From: Alopecurus myosuroides
Lineage: Eukaryota > Streptophyta > Magnoliopsida > Poales > Poaceae
Reading direction: 5' to 3'
DNA length: 64,000 bases
Assembly (NCBI GenBank): GCA_028641055.1
Contig: CM054058.1
Location: 235,083,551-235,147,550, forward strand
The notes under the pieces are model-generated. The model was not told where the DNA came from and ran no database searches. It saw only the letters and a program-made list of their open reading frames with translations. The position numbers and the translations under genes were made by a program. This document shows positions 51,295 through 61,665 of this stretch, piece after piece; within the stretch, counting starts at the first letter, position 1, and the number at the start of each line of letters is the position of its first letter.

Positions 51295-52690
51295 TGAAAG
51301 TACACAAAGGTCAACTAGAGGGGTAGGTGAATAGGTGACCTACAAATTTTAATCCGTTTTCAATTTTAGTGAGGGATTTGGAAAGATAATAACTTTGTTA
51401 TCTAGATGTGCAACTAAGTAGACACTCTATGTGACAAATAACGAGTAGCAACGGAAGTAAAAGCAAGGCAAAAGATAACAACAAGTGAAAAACACGGAGA
51501 CAAGGATATGTTTCCCGTAGTTCCTTCTTGAAAGAAGTACGTCTACGTTGGAGAGGTGGGGAGCCACCTAGGCTCTCCTCAACAGCACGGATGTGCACAC
51601 CTTGTTCTCCTTGAGCTTCTCCGGTGAGGGAGATTCTCGTTTCCACTATGAGGCCGACTTAAAGGCATTGACCAAACCTTTACAAGTGGTTGAGGCTACT
51701 CCACAAGTGAGATGGAGGCTCTCAACAATCCTAAGCTTCTTGCTACAAGGTGGAAGCTACAAGCACTAGGGTTTCTCTTGGATGACAAAGCAACCAAGAG
51801 ATTACAAGATCCCAAGAGGTATGGTGTGGGAATACAATTTTTGGCTTGGTAGAAAGGTAGATCTAGTCCTCCTCCATGAGATCCTTAAAGGGCATCGCGT
51901 TTGGTTGGAGGAGGAGGGAGATCGGGGCGTTTTGAGCTCTTGAACAATGGAGGAGAGAGAGGAATGGACGAGCTGCCTATCTAGAGGAAGAAGACAGCTA
52001 TTTATAGGCTCCTCCAAATTCTGACCGTTGCAATGTGCCAGGGCCGGAATATTCCGGCGTTAGCACCGGAAATTTCCGGTCTAACCTGGCCGAAAATTTG
52101 AATAGTACGGGTGGCGGATTTTTGAATCTTCCGGGGGCGGAAATTTCCGCCCAACATTCCGCCCCCATCTCTGCGCGCGGGCACCAGCACCGCGCTAAAA
52201 ATCGCTAAGGACCAGGGCTAGATTTTTGAATAATCTGGGGGCGGATATTTGAAACTTCCGGGCCCAGAAATTTCCGGACAATAATCCGCCCCCCTCTCTG
52301 TCCGCGGGCATCTGAGAAAAATCCAATTTCTGCTAAGTACCAGAGGGCCGGATATTTGCACCAGAAATTTCCGGGGCAAATTTCCGCCCTAGCTTCTGTG
52401 CGCGGGCAGTGGGAGAAAGACTTAGCCGTTTTGATGTTGCCAGAAAGGCCGGAATATTCCGGTGCTTGGGCCGGATATTCCACCCCATAAGCACCGGAAT
52501 TCCTAGTGTAAATTACTGAAAAATCCGGGGGCAGTAACTCCAGAATACAGAACTCCTCTTTGAACTTTTTATAAGAATATATCACTAATCACCTGAGAGA
52601 ACAGATGCACAGACTTAAACAACATTGTTAGAGAGTAGATACCCGCGTTTTTATCATCACCAAAATCATTAGAGGGATCATGAGCTTTCA
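51295..52690 (-). repeat. SIRE-B 5' LTR (right copy)
   Basis: 1,396 bp, the same length as the other LTR. Palindromes include CCGGAATATTCCGG (52044-52057) and CCGGAAATTTCCGG (52066-52079). The TATA box (minus strand TATAAATA) is at 51999-52006. Confidence 0.92.
51999..52006 (-). promoter_or_regulatory. TATA box of the SIRE-B 5' LTR
   Basis: TATAAATA on the minus strand, about 40 bp downstream of the first palindrome of the U3 array. Element RNA would start about 30 bp further left. Confidence 0.8.
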
Positions 52691-53127
52691 AGTGTTTTCC
52701 GCCCTGAGGCGGCGGCAGTATAATTCTTCGATGATGGTCTGGGGCATAGGGTTCCATGGGCATCAAGTACGCGAAAGATCTCGACCAGAGGTGGGCCAGG
52801 ATGGCCACACCACCTCGTGGCGCGGTCAGGGGGCGCCACCTCATTGTGTGGGCCCCTGGTGGCCCCCTCTGGCTCCCGTTCTGGCTGGAGTCCTCCTATG
52901 AACTTCTAAGACACTTTCGGTGTCCCCCTTCTTCTTCTGATCTTCTGAAACATGGTATCTCGATGATGCTTTTTCAATCAGATTTCTAGTCCCAGTGTTT
53001 ATTCTCCAAAAATTGTGAAACATGCAAAATAAGATAAAATAACATAAGTAATGCATCATAACATGAAATATGTCGATGAATAATAGAAAATAACAATATA
53101 AAGTGGTTATGCAAAATGGACGTATCA

Positions 53128-53132
53128 AGCAT
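53128..53132. repeat. Target-site duplication of the solo LTR, right copy
   Basis: AGCAT, identical to 34224-34228. Confidence 0.9.
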
Positions 53133-53169
53133 CACTCCTAAATATATCTTTAAAGTTATGGTTGTTCAT
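53128..53169 (-). pseudogene. Start of the split Athila-like 3' ORF
   Basis: ATG at 53167-53169 (minus) opens a frame MNNHNFKDIFRSDA that continues without frame change at 34228 with PRRTRP on the other side of the solo LTR. The solo LTR thus inserted in coding sequence. An acceptor-like TTTCAG precedes the ATG by two bases. Confidence 0.6.
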
Positions 53170-54220
53170 CTCTGAAATTTTTCAACAATCGTCACAAAAA
53201 ATTGATTTCAAGCAACTATAAGGTGGAAACTACCATAGAGACTTATAAGAGAGGTAAACATGCATCAAATCTATATTATTTCCACTCAAATCAAAACTGC
53301 AAGCTCACATAAGCTGTCACCTACAGTACCAAAATACTCAAGAATACTTCACCAAACAAAATTCTACTTGGATAATCGGAGGAGTCACATACCGGAGAGC
53401 AAATGCACCAAATTTCAGCACAAATGATGGGCTCAACAAAGAGATCAAAAAATCTCGAGGTAGAACAGCAAGAACTCTGGTTCTAGGAAATGTTTTGAGT
53501 TTGGGAGGTGAGAGAGGGATCTTTGGCAGGGGAGAGAGTTAGTGGGGGGCGGGGGGACCCACACCATGTGCTAGCGCCGCTAGGGGGTAGGCCGTGCCAC
53601 CCCATGGTGTGCCTGACTGGTGGGTCCCCATGGTGCCTCCCAGGTGGCCTTCTGCCTCATTTTTGACGTAAAAATTTATTATAATTTTTCTGGAATTTTT
53701 CGAGAAACTTTATTTTTGAGGTATTTCCAGAATTTTAATGATTAATAAAAACAAAAAAAAGTGAAAAGGTGGAAAACAAAACCAAAACCAACACTACGTA
53801 GGTTCTATGACACTCCAATGGAAAAATAACCAAGGAAAACAAAGGTGGAAGTGGTGAAAACAAAAGTATGGATGGTCAAAACATGCATAATCACAATAAT
53901 CAGGGTGAAAACATGAGGGAAACATGAATATGGATGATGGAAAACATGATTGTACTAAAGTAGAAAGGTGATAACAGAAGTAAACATGGTGAAAACATAA
54001 TGGGGAAGGTGAAAACATAGTGAAAACATTGCCCTCTTCATTAAAAATCATTTTGTTAACAAGGGTGATCAAGTCTTGTTACGAGAACAATTTTCATATG
54101 AAGCAAAACTTTGCTAATCATTGAATAATTATGTTACCTCAACCTTGATATACATAGTCCCAATCATAATAATTTCATATTCCTTTGGTGGTACTGGAAT
54201 GGGACAATAAAATTCTCCAA
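53170..54220 (-). other. Leader of the split ORF and non-coding spacer
   Basis: Upstream of the ATG (minus) lies a possible intron ending TTTCAG, then a GC-rich block (53515-53660) and an AT-rich stretch with TATAATAA near 53680, which could be an internal promoter and leader. From 53800 to 54030 a degenerate GGTGAAAACAT-type purine-rich repeat occurs. No RT or integrase sequence is found between the protease and this ORF, so that part of the element is missing. Confidence 0.45.
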
Positions 54221-54877
54221 TCTTGATGGTCTCAATATTTTCAATTGAATTTAAACCATATCTTCTATCAATCTTCTTGGGAAAAATAAACAGTATGGTC
54301 TTTATCATTCACATTAAAAGTTACTTTTCCTTGATTGCACTCAGTAACAACCCCTATAGTGTTAAGAAAAGGTCTCCCAAGAATAATAGACATATTATCA
54401 TCTTCAATCATTTCCAACACAACAAAGTCAGTTAATATCAAACAATTAGTAGCAACTTGAACAGGAACATTCTCACATATACCAACAGGAATAGAAGTAG
54501 ATTTATCAGCCATTTGCAAAGATATACCAGTGTGTATCAAATTTTCAAGAGAGAGAGTCTCTTATAAAGAGAGAAATGCATAACACTAACTCCAGCTCCC
54601 AAGTCACATAAAGCAGTTCTAACATAATTATTTTTAATGGAACAAGGGATAGTAGGAATACCAGGATCTCCAAGCTTCTTCGGAACCTTGCCATTGAAAG
54701 AGTAATTAGCAAGCACAGTGGAAATTTCCTCATTAGGATTTGTTAGAGACACTATCTTTCATATATTTAGAATAAGGAGGTAATTTAATAGCATAAGTCA
54801 AAGGGATTTGCAAAATCAGAGGTTTGATCCACTCACAAAACTTGTTATAATGTTCTTCTTCCTTTGATTTGTGTTTC
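54221..54877 (-). pseudogene. Athila-like protease, broken
   Basis: The minus strand encodes PCSIKNNYVRTALCDLGAGV with the catalytic Asp in CDLGA, then after a frame change VPVQVATNCLILTDFVVLEM and SIILGRPFLNTIGVV. The DLGA and ILGRPFL motifs are the two landmarks of a retropepsin of Gypsy elements. It is separated from gag by the LTR-like insertion at 54878-55208. Confidence 0.8.
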
Positions 54878-55208
54878 TGTTATGGTCGGTATTACGTATG
54901 CGAGCAAGAGGCCCACAAGTGGCTAGTTATGGGCTTAGTCCAATAGTATCTAGGGTTTAGAGGAGTTGTCCTCATATATAAACACATGTATTCCTTCGTG
55001 ATAATTAAGCAATAAAGATATATCTTATTGCCGACTCCCAGAGGAGTCGGCCCTTAACCCTAGCCACCGCCTCTGCCCTAGCCGCCGCCCTCCTCCCTAG
55101 CCGCTGCGATGGCGCCCCGCCGCCGGCGACAACAGCCCGAGCTCCTCCGCCCTCACTTCCACCCCTACAACCTACGTTCGACGACTGGTAGAACCCTAGC
55201 GTCTACCA
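54878..55208 (+). mobile_element. 331-bp LTR-like (TRIM or solo LTR) insertion
   Basis: It starts TGTTATGG, ends TCTACCA, and is flanked by GTTTC and ATTTC, a 5-bp duplication with one change. On the plus strand it has a TATA-like CATATATAAA near 54975, AATAAA near 55012 and a perfect 9-bp stem hairpin at 55030-55051. Then comes a GC-rich part with a short Arg-rich frame. These are LTR-like signals in an LTR-like order. Its family is unknown. Confidence 0.55.
55030..55051 (+). terminator. Hairpin downstream of AATAAA in the LTR-like insertion
   Basis: GCCGACTCC, loop CAGA, GGAGTCGGC. A perfect 9-bp stem lies about 18 bp after AATAAA. A role in 3' end formation is only suggested by position. 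Confidence 0.35.
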
Positions 55209-57096
55209 ATTTCTTATTAGGAAAAGGCATTCCTTTTTTGTACCAAAGGATCTATTTCATTACCATGTTTATTATCAATGAAATCCTCCTTAGTATACTT
55301 TACAGTTTTAGTTTGCTTTTCAGGTTCAGCTACAGATTCTTCTTTATCAGAAGCATCACTTTTATCATTACCACTTTCAGTTTCAGCATCAGAAATAGAT
55401 ATACTATTAGTATCCTTAGCAGGTTCAGGAGATTCTACAACATTTTTATGTATCTTCTTCTTTTTCTTAGAAGGAGAACTATTGTTTTTAGGTTGCTGAG
55501 AATCTTATTCAATTCATTTAGGATGTCCTTCAGGATACAAGGGGTCCTGAGTAGAAACACCACTTCTAGTAATTATTTCACGAACATGTTTATCTCTAGA
55601 AGCATTAGCTAGCATATCTTTTTGCACTTTAGTAAGTTGATCAATTTGAGTTTGAACCATTTGAAAATGTTTAACAAGCATTTTAACATCATTAGAGGTT
55701 CTCTCAATAATACCATGCAAATTATCAATAGCTCTAGAGTTTTCCATAAGATGGTTTTGCACTCTCATATTAAATTTGTCTTGCTTAACAACATAATTAT
55801 CAAATTCATCTAAGCATTGATCAGGTTATCAAAGTATTGGAGAGAGTGTACCTCAACAGTTGATGGATGAGGAATATGCTTACATAATTCTTCTACAGGA
55901 GGTAAATTCTTCACATCTTCAGATTTAATACCCCTCTCTTTAAGAGATTTCTTGGCTTCCTTCATCACTTCATCATTTAATTCAATCATCCCTCTGTTCT
56001 TGGGTGTTGGTATTGGTGTTGGCTCTGGTGTACGTGTAGGTTCAGGTATATTCCAATCATCATTAATTTTGGCTATTTTAGCCATTAATTCCTCAGCTTC
56101 TTATGGAGTTCTTTTCCTGAAAACACAACCAACACAACTATCCAGGTATGTCCTAGATTCAACAGTTAGTCCATTATAAAATATATGTAGGATCTCATTT
56201 TTAGGTAATGGATATCCAGGGCTAGCTCTTATCAAAGAACAAAACCTTGTCCAAGATTCAGGCAATTTTTCTCCTTCAATTTGCTCAAAGTTAAAGATAT
56301 CCTGCATGGCAGCATGTTGGGCAATAGCAGGAAAATATTTTTGAAAGAAAGCATTAACAAAATCCACAGGAGCAGTAATAGATCCAGGTGACAGATTGTT
56401 CAACCAATTTTTAGCTTCATCTTTCAATGAGAAAGGTAAGATCTTGGTAACAAAATAAGTACGCAATTTAGTATCATCAGAAAATAAACTACTCAAAGAT
56501 GAAAGCTCATTCATGTGCTCCATAGCACTTTTACTTTCAGTTCCACAAAAAGGTTCCTTCTCAACAATATATATGTAAGATAAATCTAGAGATAAATCAT
56601 AATCCTTGTCTCTAATATGTATGGGAGATGTGGCAAATTTAGCATCAAGAGAAGATTTATATTTAACAACATTTCTTGCAAGAAGGCTCTTAAGAGCACT
56701 TGCACCAGTAATAGCACGAGCTTCTTCAATAAAATCATCATTAAGTTCAATATAGGTTTTATCAAGATCATCAATAGGCTCAGGTGAATTAACACGTGTA
56801 CCAACATTTTCAACAATTTTTTTAGCATTTTCAATTTGTTTGGATTTAGAAATAGTAGCATCTAGGAAAGGACCTAGAGAACCAGTATCATGAAGCACAG
56901 TAGAAGCATCATCAAAAGTATCAGAAACATTTTCAGACTCGGCAGAAGTAACAGTACGTGTAGCATGTGGTGGAGTAAGAAGCTTACTCGTAACAGACAA
57001 TGAATCAAGAGCAACAGAGGTGTTCAGAGTTGTACCTCTCCTTGTAGTGGATGGTAAAATAGAGACGTTTCCATCACGAATCTTGCCCATGATCAA
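55209..57096 (-). pseudogene. Athila-like gag, broken
   Basis: The longest frame (56101-57096) begins after the PBS with MIMGKIRDGN. It has a Ser/Thr-rich region and the gag core (FSLKDEAKNWLNNLSPGSI, FFQKYFPAIAQ, WTRFCSLIRASPGYPL). After a TAA it continues as AKINDDWNIPEPTRT and then as a helical segment with RDKHVREIITRSGVS, ending in a TGA where CGA would be expected. Gag of this kind is typical of Athila elements of grasses. No chromodomain or RT is attached. Confidence 0.82.
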
Positions 57097-57127
57097 GTGA
57101 GCAAATAAATAAATCTATCCTCCCTGG

Positions 57128-57147
57128 CAACAGCGCCAGAAAATAGT
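57128..57147 (-). other. Athila-like primer-binding site
   Basis: The minus strand reads TGGCGCTGTTGCCAGGGAGG, close to the tRNA-Asp type PBS (TGGCGCCGTTGCCGGGGA) used by Athila elements. Confidence 0.8.
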
Positions 57148-57149
57148 CT

Positions 57150-58543
57150 TGATGATCCACAAGTATAGGGGATCGCAACAGTCTTCGAGGGAAGTAAAAC
57201 CCAAATTTATTGATTCGAAACAAGGGGAGTCAAAGAATATTTATAAGCCTTAAGAACTAAGTTGTCAATTCAGTTGGACCTGAAAGTAGACTTGCTCGCA
57301 ACAATTTATCAGTGGTAACCATTTTATAGCACCAGTAGAAATAAAATAACAGCAGTAGTAAAATAGTAACAGAAGTAGCACTTCCGGAAAACAACAGGAT
57401 GAAAGTACCGTAGGCATAGAGGGAATGGATGGACGGGCGTTGCATGGATAACATAGGTCATGTAACAATAATAACGTGGGCACTGCAGATAATAATAATA
57501 AATCATCCAACTTATAGGAAAACCATAGGCATGTGTTCCAATATAGTCATACGTGCTCGCAATGAGAAACTTGCACAACATATTTTCTCCTACTAGCCCG
57601 TGGCAGCGGGGCCTCTAGGGAAACTACTGGTAATTAAGGTGCTCCTTTTAATAAAGCACCGGAGCAAAGCATTAACACTCCGTGAACACACGTGATCCTC
57701 ACATCACAACCATCCCCTCCGGTTGTCCCAATTTCTGTCACTTTGGGGCCTCGGTTTCCGGACAACAACGTGTGTAAACAACTTGCAGGTATGATCAAGA
57801 AACATAATTATACTCATAAAACAATAACATGTTCAGATCTGAACTCATGGCACTCGGGCCCTAGTGACAAGCATTAAGCATAACAAGTTGCAAAAACGGT
57901 AGAAAACACTAACAATGGATACTAGGCACTATACCCTAACAATCTGGCATTATTATATGATCAATCTCATCCAATCCCTTCCATCCCTCTCAGCCTACAG
58001 CGGTGTTTACTCACACATGGACGAGGGAATCATGGATAGTTGATGGAGAAGAGGTGGCGATGTCGATGGCGATGATCTCCTTCGAATCCCCGTCCCGGCA
58101 GGGTGCCAGAACAGGAACTTCCGATCCCCGAATCGAGTTTTGAGGTGGCGGCGGCGCTCTGTTGTGTTTCTATGGAATATGACGACCCCCCTCGATTTTA
58201 GGTCACAGAGCATAATTAGTCGAAAGGGGAGCCCGAGGGGGTGCCTGGGTGGCCCACACCTACAGGAGGCGCGGCCAAGTGGGGCACAAAGGGGTGGTGT
58301 GGCCCCCTCCTGGAGCCCCTCCGGGACTCCTTCTGGCTCCCGGGGTCTTCTGGTGTTTTAAGCTCAATGGGATCTTTTCTGGGCAATTTTGCCGAAAGTT
58401 GATTTTTCTGCACAAAAACGAGACACCAAGGTAATTCTGTTGAAAACAGCGCTAGTCCGTGTTAGTGGTATCCAAAACTCACAAGTTTAGAGGAAAACAA
58501 TAAGAAAATTGTTCGGAAAAGGAGATATGTTTTGGACGTATCA
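57150..58543 (-). repeat. 5' LTR of the Athila-like element
   Basis: 1,394 bp, TGATGATCCACAAGTATAGG to GACGTATCA. It is similar in its ends to the solo LTR at 34229-53127 but clearly diverged in the middle. The matching 3' LTR is not in the window because the left end was lost at 33870. Confidence 0.85.
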
Positions 58544-59160
58544 TGTGTTCCCAAAGAACGGAGAACCTTATAAGTTACCCATTGCACTTATTCCCTTAAC
58601 TTCACGATATGAACGCTATCACGAGGTGAGACTATGTGATCTAGTCTGATCAAACTCTTTGATCATAACACATATAACTCGTCTTTCGATATCGTTCTCT
58701 TTTCTCATCCATATCCCCGATGACCCTGTGATAAAATCATACTATGTATGACCAGATGATATGTCATCGGTGATATTAAGAGGGCCCATAGAATGTATCT
58801 CTCTATCTTTCAGAGGAGTTAAGCACTAGTTTTGAACAATCTCAGTTCCATTGCACTTTTTAGGTCATACCTAGATATCACCGTTGTAGTCTCCAGTTAC
58901 GGCAAGACGGTTGATGATATCCAAAGTATAACTTTCGATCATGCGGTCACCAGATATTCTCATAGTACAGCAATTATAGTCAACATTAACTTCATATGCA
59001 TTTGCTAAAATAAATAATGATTGTTTAGTCTCTTTTAGCAACAACATACACTTGGGTCGGTTGAGTACTATTGTTACCCTAACAATAAACTCTTATGTTT
59101 TGCAAAACTTTCTTCTAAGTCCCCGATCAGGAAAATATGATAATCTCACAGAACACAAGC
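58544..59160 (-). repeat. Degraded Copia-type LTR sequence
   Basis: The arrangement TTAAGAGGGCCCATAGAATG, TATCTCTCTAT and AACATACACTTGGGTC recalls the BARE/Angela-type LTR (compare CGAGAGGGCCCAGAG at 23680). Similarity is partial and no clear ends are visible. Confidence 0.45.
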
Positions 59161-60180
59161 AAATCTTATAGACAAGATTAGGAATTTTTGTTTGTTTAAT
59201 AGACAGAGCAACACACTTTGCTGCGTCGGCCGCCTATCAGCTTTGCAAGTCGTCGACATCGTGATTTGTGTATCAGCATTTTGTGTTGGTCATAACCTGT
59301 TGTCAATAGGTTATTAGACTGTTTTCCATTTCTTAAATCATATTTTCTACTTCAGTTACTATTTTTACACAGATGCTTATAGAAAACTGAACCGTGAGCA
59401 GAGACACAACGATACCTGTAGCATATAGTTTGGCGACTGGTAGCATCAGTATGCTTAAGTTTATGAATGGGAAAATATTCACTGCCTTGTTTATAGCACC
59501 AATCATAATATTTTTAGCCAAGACAAACCAGGCATCATCATAGCACGATGACAAACAAAAAAAACGATGAATTATGTAGCAGATGATACATAACCATCAT
59601 TGTGGAGTGTTTTGCCCGTCAGAGTGTGTCAAACTGGTACTGATTATCCTGACAGTGCTTCAAGAAATATACCATGCTGTCAAAATATTTCCTTTCCATT
59701 ATTGGATTTCCATCATCACTCTGTTGAAGCATTTCTTCCTATATATGGAGAACAATTAGCTACTTTGGTCAGTATAAATTTTATCATACATAATAGCAAC
59801 ATACACATTGTGGTTGCACTATTAGGTTGATGAAATGAACTTAAAGTAAGTAGCATCCTGAGAAATGCATGCTTGTGTTCTGTTGTAGATGAATGCATCT
59901 CCTTTTTTGAACCATTTAGCTCATCTGCATGACATCTGTAAGACTAATAACAAAAACATTGTGAATAAGGGGTGTTTTTCAATGGAATGGGTGATTTATT
60001 ACTAAAAATGGACTAAGCAAGTTAAACGGGGGGGGCATGTAAACACCACTTTGCAATTTAATTGAAGATAATCAACTAAAAAAAGAGGAAATCTGATTGT
60101 TGCAAGGGCATAGGTGCTAAACTATAAATACGTTTGTGCAGTTAGATAACTTTTCATAAGAATGGATATTTCCACGGGTA
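59161..60180. other. AT-rich stretch, nothing recognised
   Basis: Short frames on both strands, none with a domain. A small inverted repeat (AACCT...AGGTT) occurs near 59300 and a run of eight G near 60030. No terminal repeats that would mark an element were found. Confidence 0.4.
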
Positions 60181-60182
60181 TG

Positions 60183-60730
60183 GCTTTCACAAACATATTA
60201 CAAATGCTCTCATGCAAATTAGAGAAGAAGAATTAAAACATGAATCTTCTATCTTTAGGAAGTTAGATGATGGTTGGGAACCCATCATTAAAATGAAAGT
60301 GAATGATTTTGATTGTAATGCTTTATGTGATCTTGGTGCTAGTATCCCTGTTATGCCTAACAAACTCTATTATATGCTTGATTTACCACCTTTGAAACAC
60401 TACTACTTGGATGTTCGTCTCACTGATAATGCTAGAAAGAAACCTTTGGGGAGAGTTGATGATGTTTTTATTATGGTTACCAATAACCTTGTCCCCGTTG
60501 ATTTTATTGTTATGAATATTGAATGCAATGCTTCTTGTCCTATTGTTTTGGGAAGACCTTTCCTTAAAACTGTTGGTGTTGTTATTGATATGAAAGAGGG
60601 TAATATTAAATATCAATTCCCACTCAAGAAAGGTATGGAACACTTTCCTAGGAAGAGAATGAAGTTGCCTTTTGATTCTATTATTATAACAAGTTGCAAT
60701 TTGGATGCTTCTTCACTTGAAAATACTTGA
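60183..60730 (+). pseudogene. Athila-type aspartic protease (plus strand)
   Basis: An open frame of about 172 codons with IIKMKVNDFDCNALCDLGAS (catalytic Asp in CDLGAS), NKLYYMLDLPPL, then PIVLGRPFLKTVGVVIDMKE and a basic end KKGMEHFPRKRMKLPF. It is a complete-looking retropepsin fold but lacks gag upstream; the sequence left of it is unassigned. RT is not found downstream, so the parent element is a gag-PR-type non-autonomous Athila relative, in opposite orientation to the one at 53128-58543. Confidence 0.8.
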
Positions 60731-60736
60731 TTCTTG

Positions 60737-60985
60737 CTTTCTGGACCTAGCTAAAAGGCGTTAAAGAAAAACACTTCTTAGGAGATAACCCATGTTTTTA
60801 TTTTTGCAATGTTTTCTTCTATTTTCTTTGAGTCAAGGTGTTGTTTATTCTGTTGCAACTCCTTTGTATCTTTATTTTCTCGTATTTGTTGTGCCAAGTA
60901 AATTCTCTAGTGAAAGTTGAAGTTAGATTTTGATTTCCATGGAGAAAACAGATTCCTGCTGTCAACTGTTAAAATTGTATAAAAT
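60737..60985 (+). repeat. Duplicated 250-bp module, copy 1
   Basis: It begins CTTTCTGGACCTAGCTAAAA, passes GGCGTTAAAGAAAAACACTT and GGAGATAACCCATG, and ends about TGTCAACTGTTAAAATTGTA. It follows the protease stop codon directly and matches 61408-61665. Confidence 0.88.
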
Positions 60986-61089
60986 CACATACCTTATAAG
61001 AGTGATCAATCATCTTGTTTTGCTATTGCTAAAAGTGAGAAATAAGAGGTATTTTTTTTAACTTTGATCCCATTATTTTTTAGCTTGAT

Positions 61090-61425
61090 ATGAATTGTGT
61101 GCTTTTAGACCATGACAAACATGCTTTATGTGATAATTGTGTTATTGAGTTTGTTCATGATGCTACTAAAAATTATTATGAGAGAGTAAATTATGGTTGT
61201 AGGAATTTTCATGTTACTAAAACACCTCTCATTTTGTTGAAAATTTTGAAATTGCTCTTGTTCTACCTTTCCATGATTTCTAGTTTGAGCTTCTTTAATT
61301 TATTCATTTACAAGATTGGAAAGTGGGTTAGAATTAAATTTGTTTTATACTTGCTTCTTGATGCTCTCTTTTTCTTAATTCATATTTCTTATATGAGCAT
61401 CTTCTTTCTTTCTGTGCCTAGCTGA
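61090..61425 (+). CDS. Small ORF with two hydrophobic segments (Athila-type, function unknown)
   Basis: 111 residues. The N-terminal 40 are Cys/His-containing (ALCDNCVIEF, NYGCRNFHVTKT). Two hydrophobic stretches follow at about 47-75 and 84-108, separated by a basic loop (YKIGKWVRIK), which predicts a small membrane protein. I have seen very similar short ORFs in grass Athila-type elements, but no function is established. An envelope-like role has been suggested for larger Athila ORFs and cannot be claimed here. It sits between the two copies of the 250-bp module. Confidence 0.6.
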   Translation: MNCVLLDHDKHALCDNCVIEFVHDATKNYYERVNYGCRNFHVTKTPLILLKILKLLLFYLSMISSLSFFNLFIYKIGKWVRIKFVLYLLLDALFFLIHISYMSIFFLSVPS

Positions 61426-61665
61426 AAGGCGTTAAAGAAAAACACTTCCTCGGAGATAACCCATGTTTTTATTTTTGCAATGTTTTCTTCTGTTTTCTTT
61501 GGGTCAAGGTGTTGTTTAATTCTGTAGAAACTCCTTTGTATCTTTATTTTCTCGCATTTTTTGTGCCAAGTAAAGTCTCTAGTGAAAAGTTGAGGTTAGA
61601 TTTGGATTTCTGCGTAGGATACAGATTTCTGTTGTCCACTGTTAAATTCGTATAAATTCACAGAG
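61408..61665 (+). repeat. Duplicated 250-bp module, copy 2
   Basis: Matches 60737-60985 with scattered differences. It overlaps the last codons of the small ORF, just as copy 1 starts a few bases after the protease stop. Confidence 0.88.

Larger units (their letters stand above)
35300..52690 (-). mobile_element. SIRE-B: full-length SIRE/Maximus-like Ty1/Copia element, split by a Helitron
   Basis: LTRs at 35300-36695 and 51295-52690 are each 1,396 bp, with TGAAAG/CTTTCA ends. Flanking 5-mers are GGTGT and AGTGT, a TSD with one change. The minus strand shows a PBS matching initiator tRNA-Met (TGGTATCAGAGC), gag, PR, IN, RT, RNase H, accessory gene and PPT. Without the Helitron (41925-48450) the element is about 10.9 kb. 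Several stops are present, including two between the gag N-terminus and the gag core, but most domains are long and open. Confidence 0.92.
34229..53127 (-). mobile_element. Solo Athila-type Gypsy LTR, split by SIRE-B
   Basis: The two halves 34229-35299 and 52696-53127 together make about 1.5 kb. The outer ends are TGATGACC and GACGTATCA, and the outer duplication is a perfect AGCAT. Neither side has a PBS or a polypurine tract, so this is a solo LTR left by recombination. Its sequence (ACCCACAAATATAGG, CTAGAGAGCTTTTCTCTCGG, GTATCA end) is of the Athila type common in Pooideae. SIRE-B inserted at 35299/52691. Confidence 0.85.

Noticed and set aside
54041..54110. Integrase C-terminus on the plus strand (GDQVLLR)
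   Set aside because: Only seven residues match and the frame stops soon after; too short to support.
55109..55612. Plus-strand frame with Arg-rich start and hydrophobic tail
   Set aside because: It joins the LTR-like insertion to the antisense of Athila gag; the hydrophobic part is the complement of a coding strand.
59290..59320. MITE marked by a short inverted repeat
   Set aside because: The arms are only five bases and no flanking duplication is seen.
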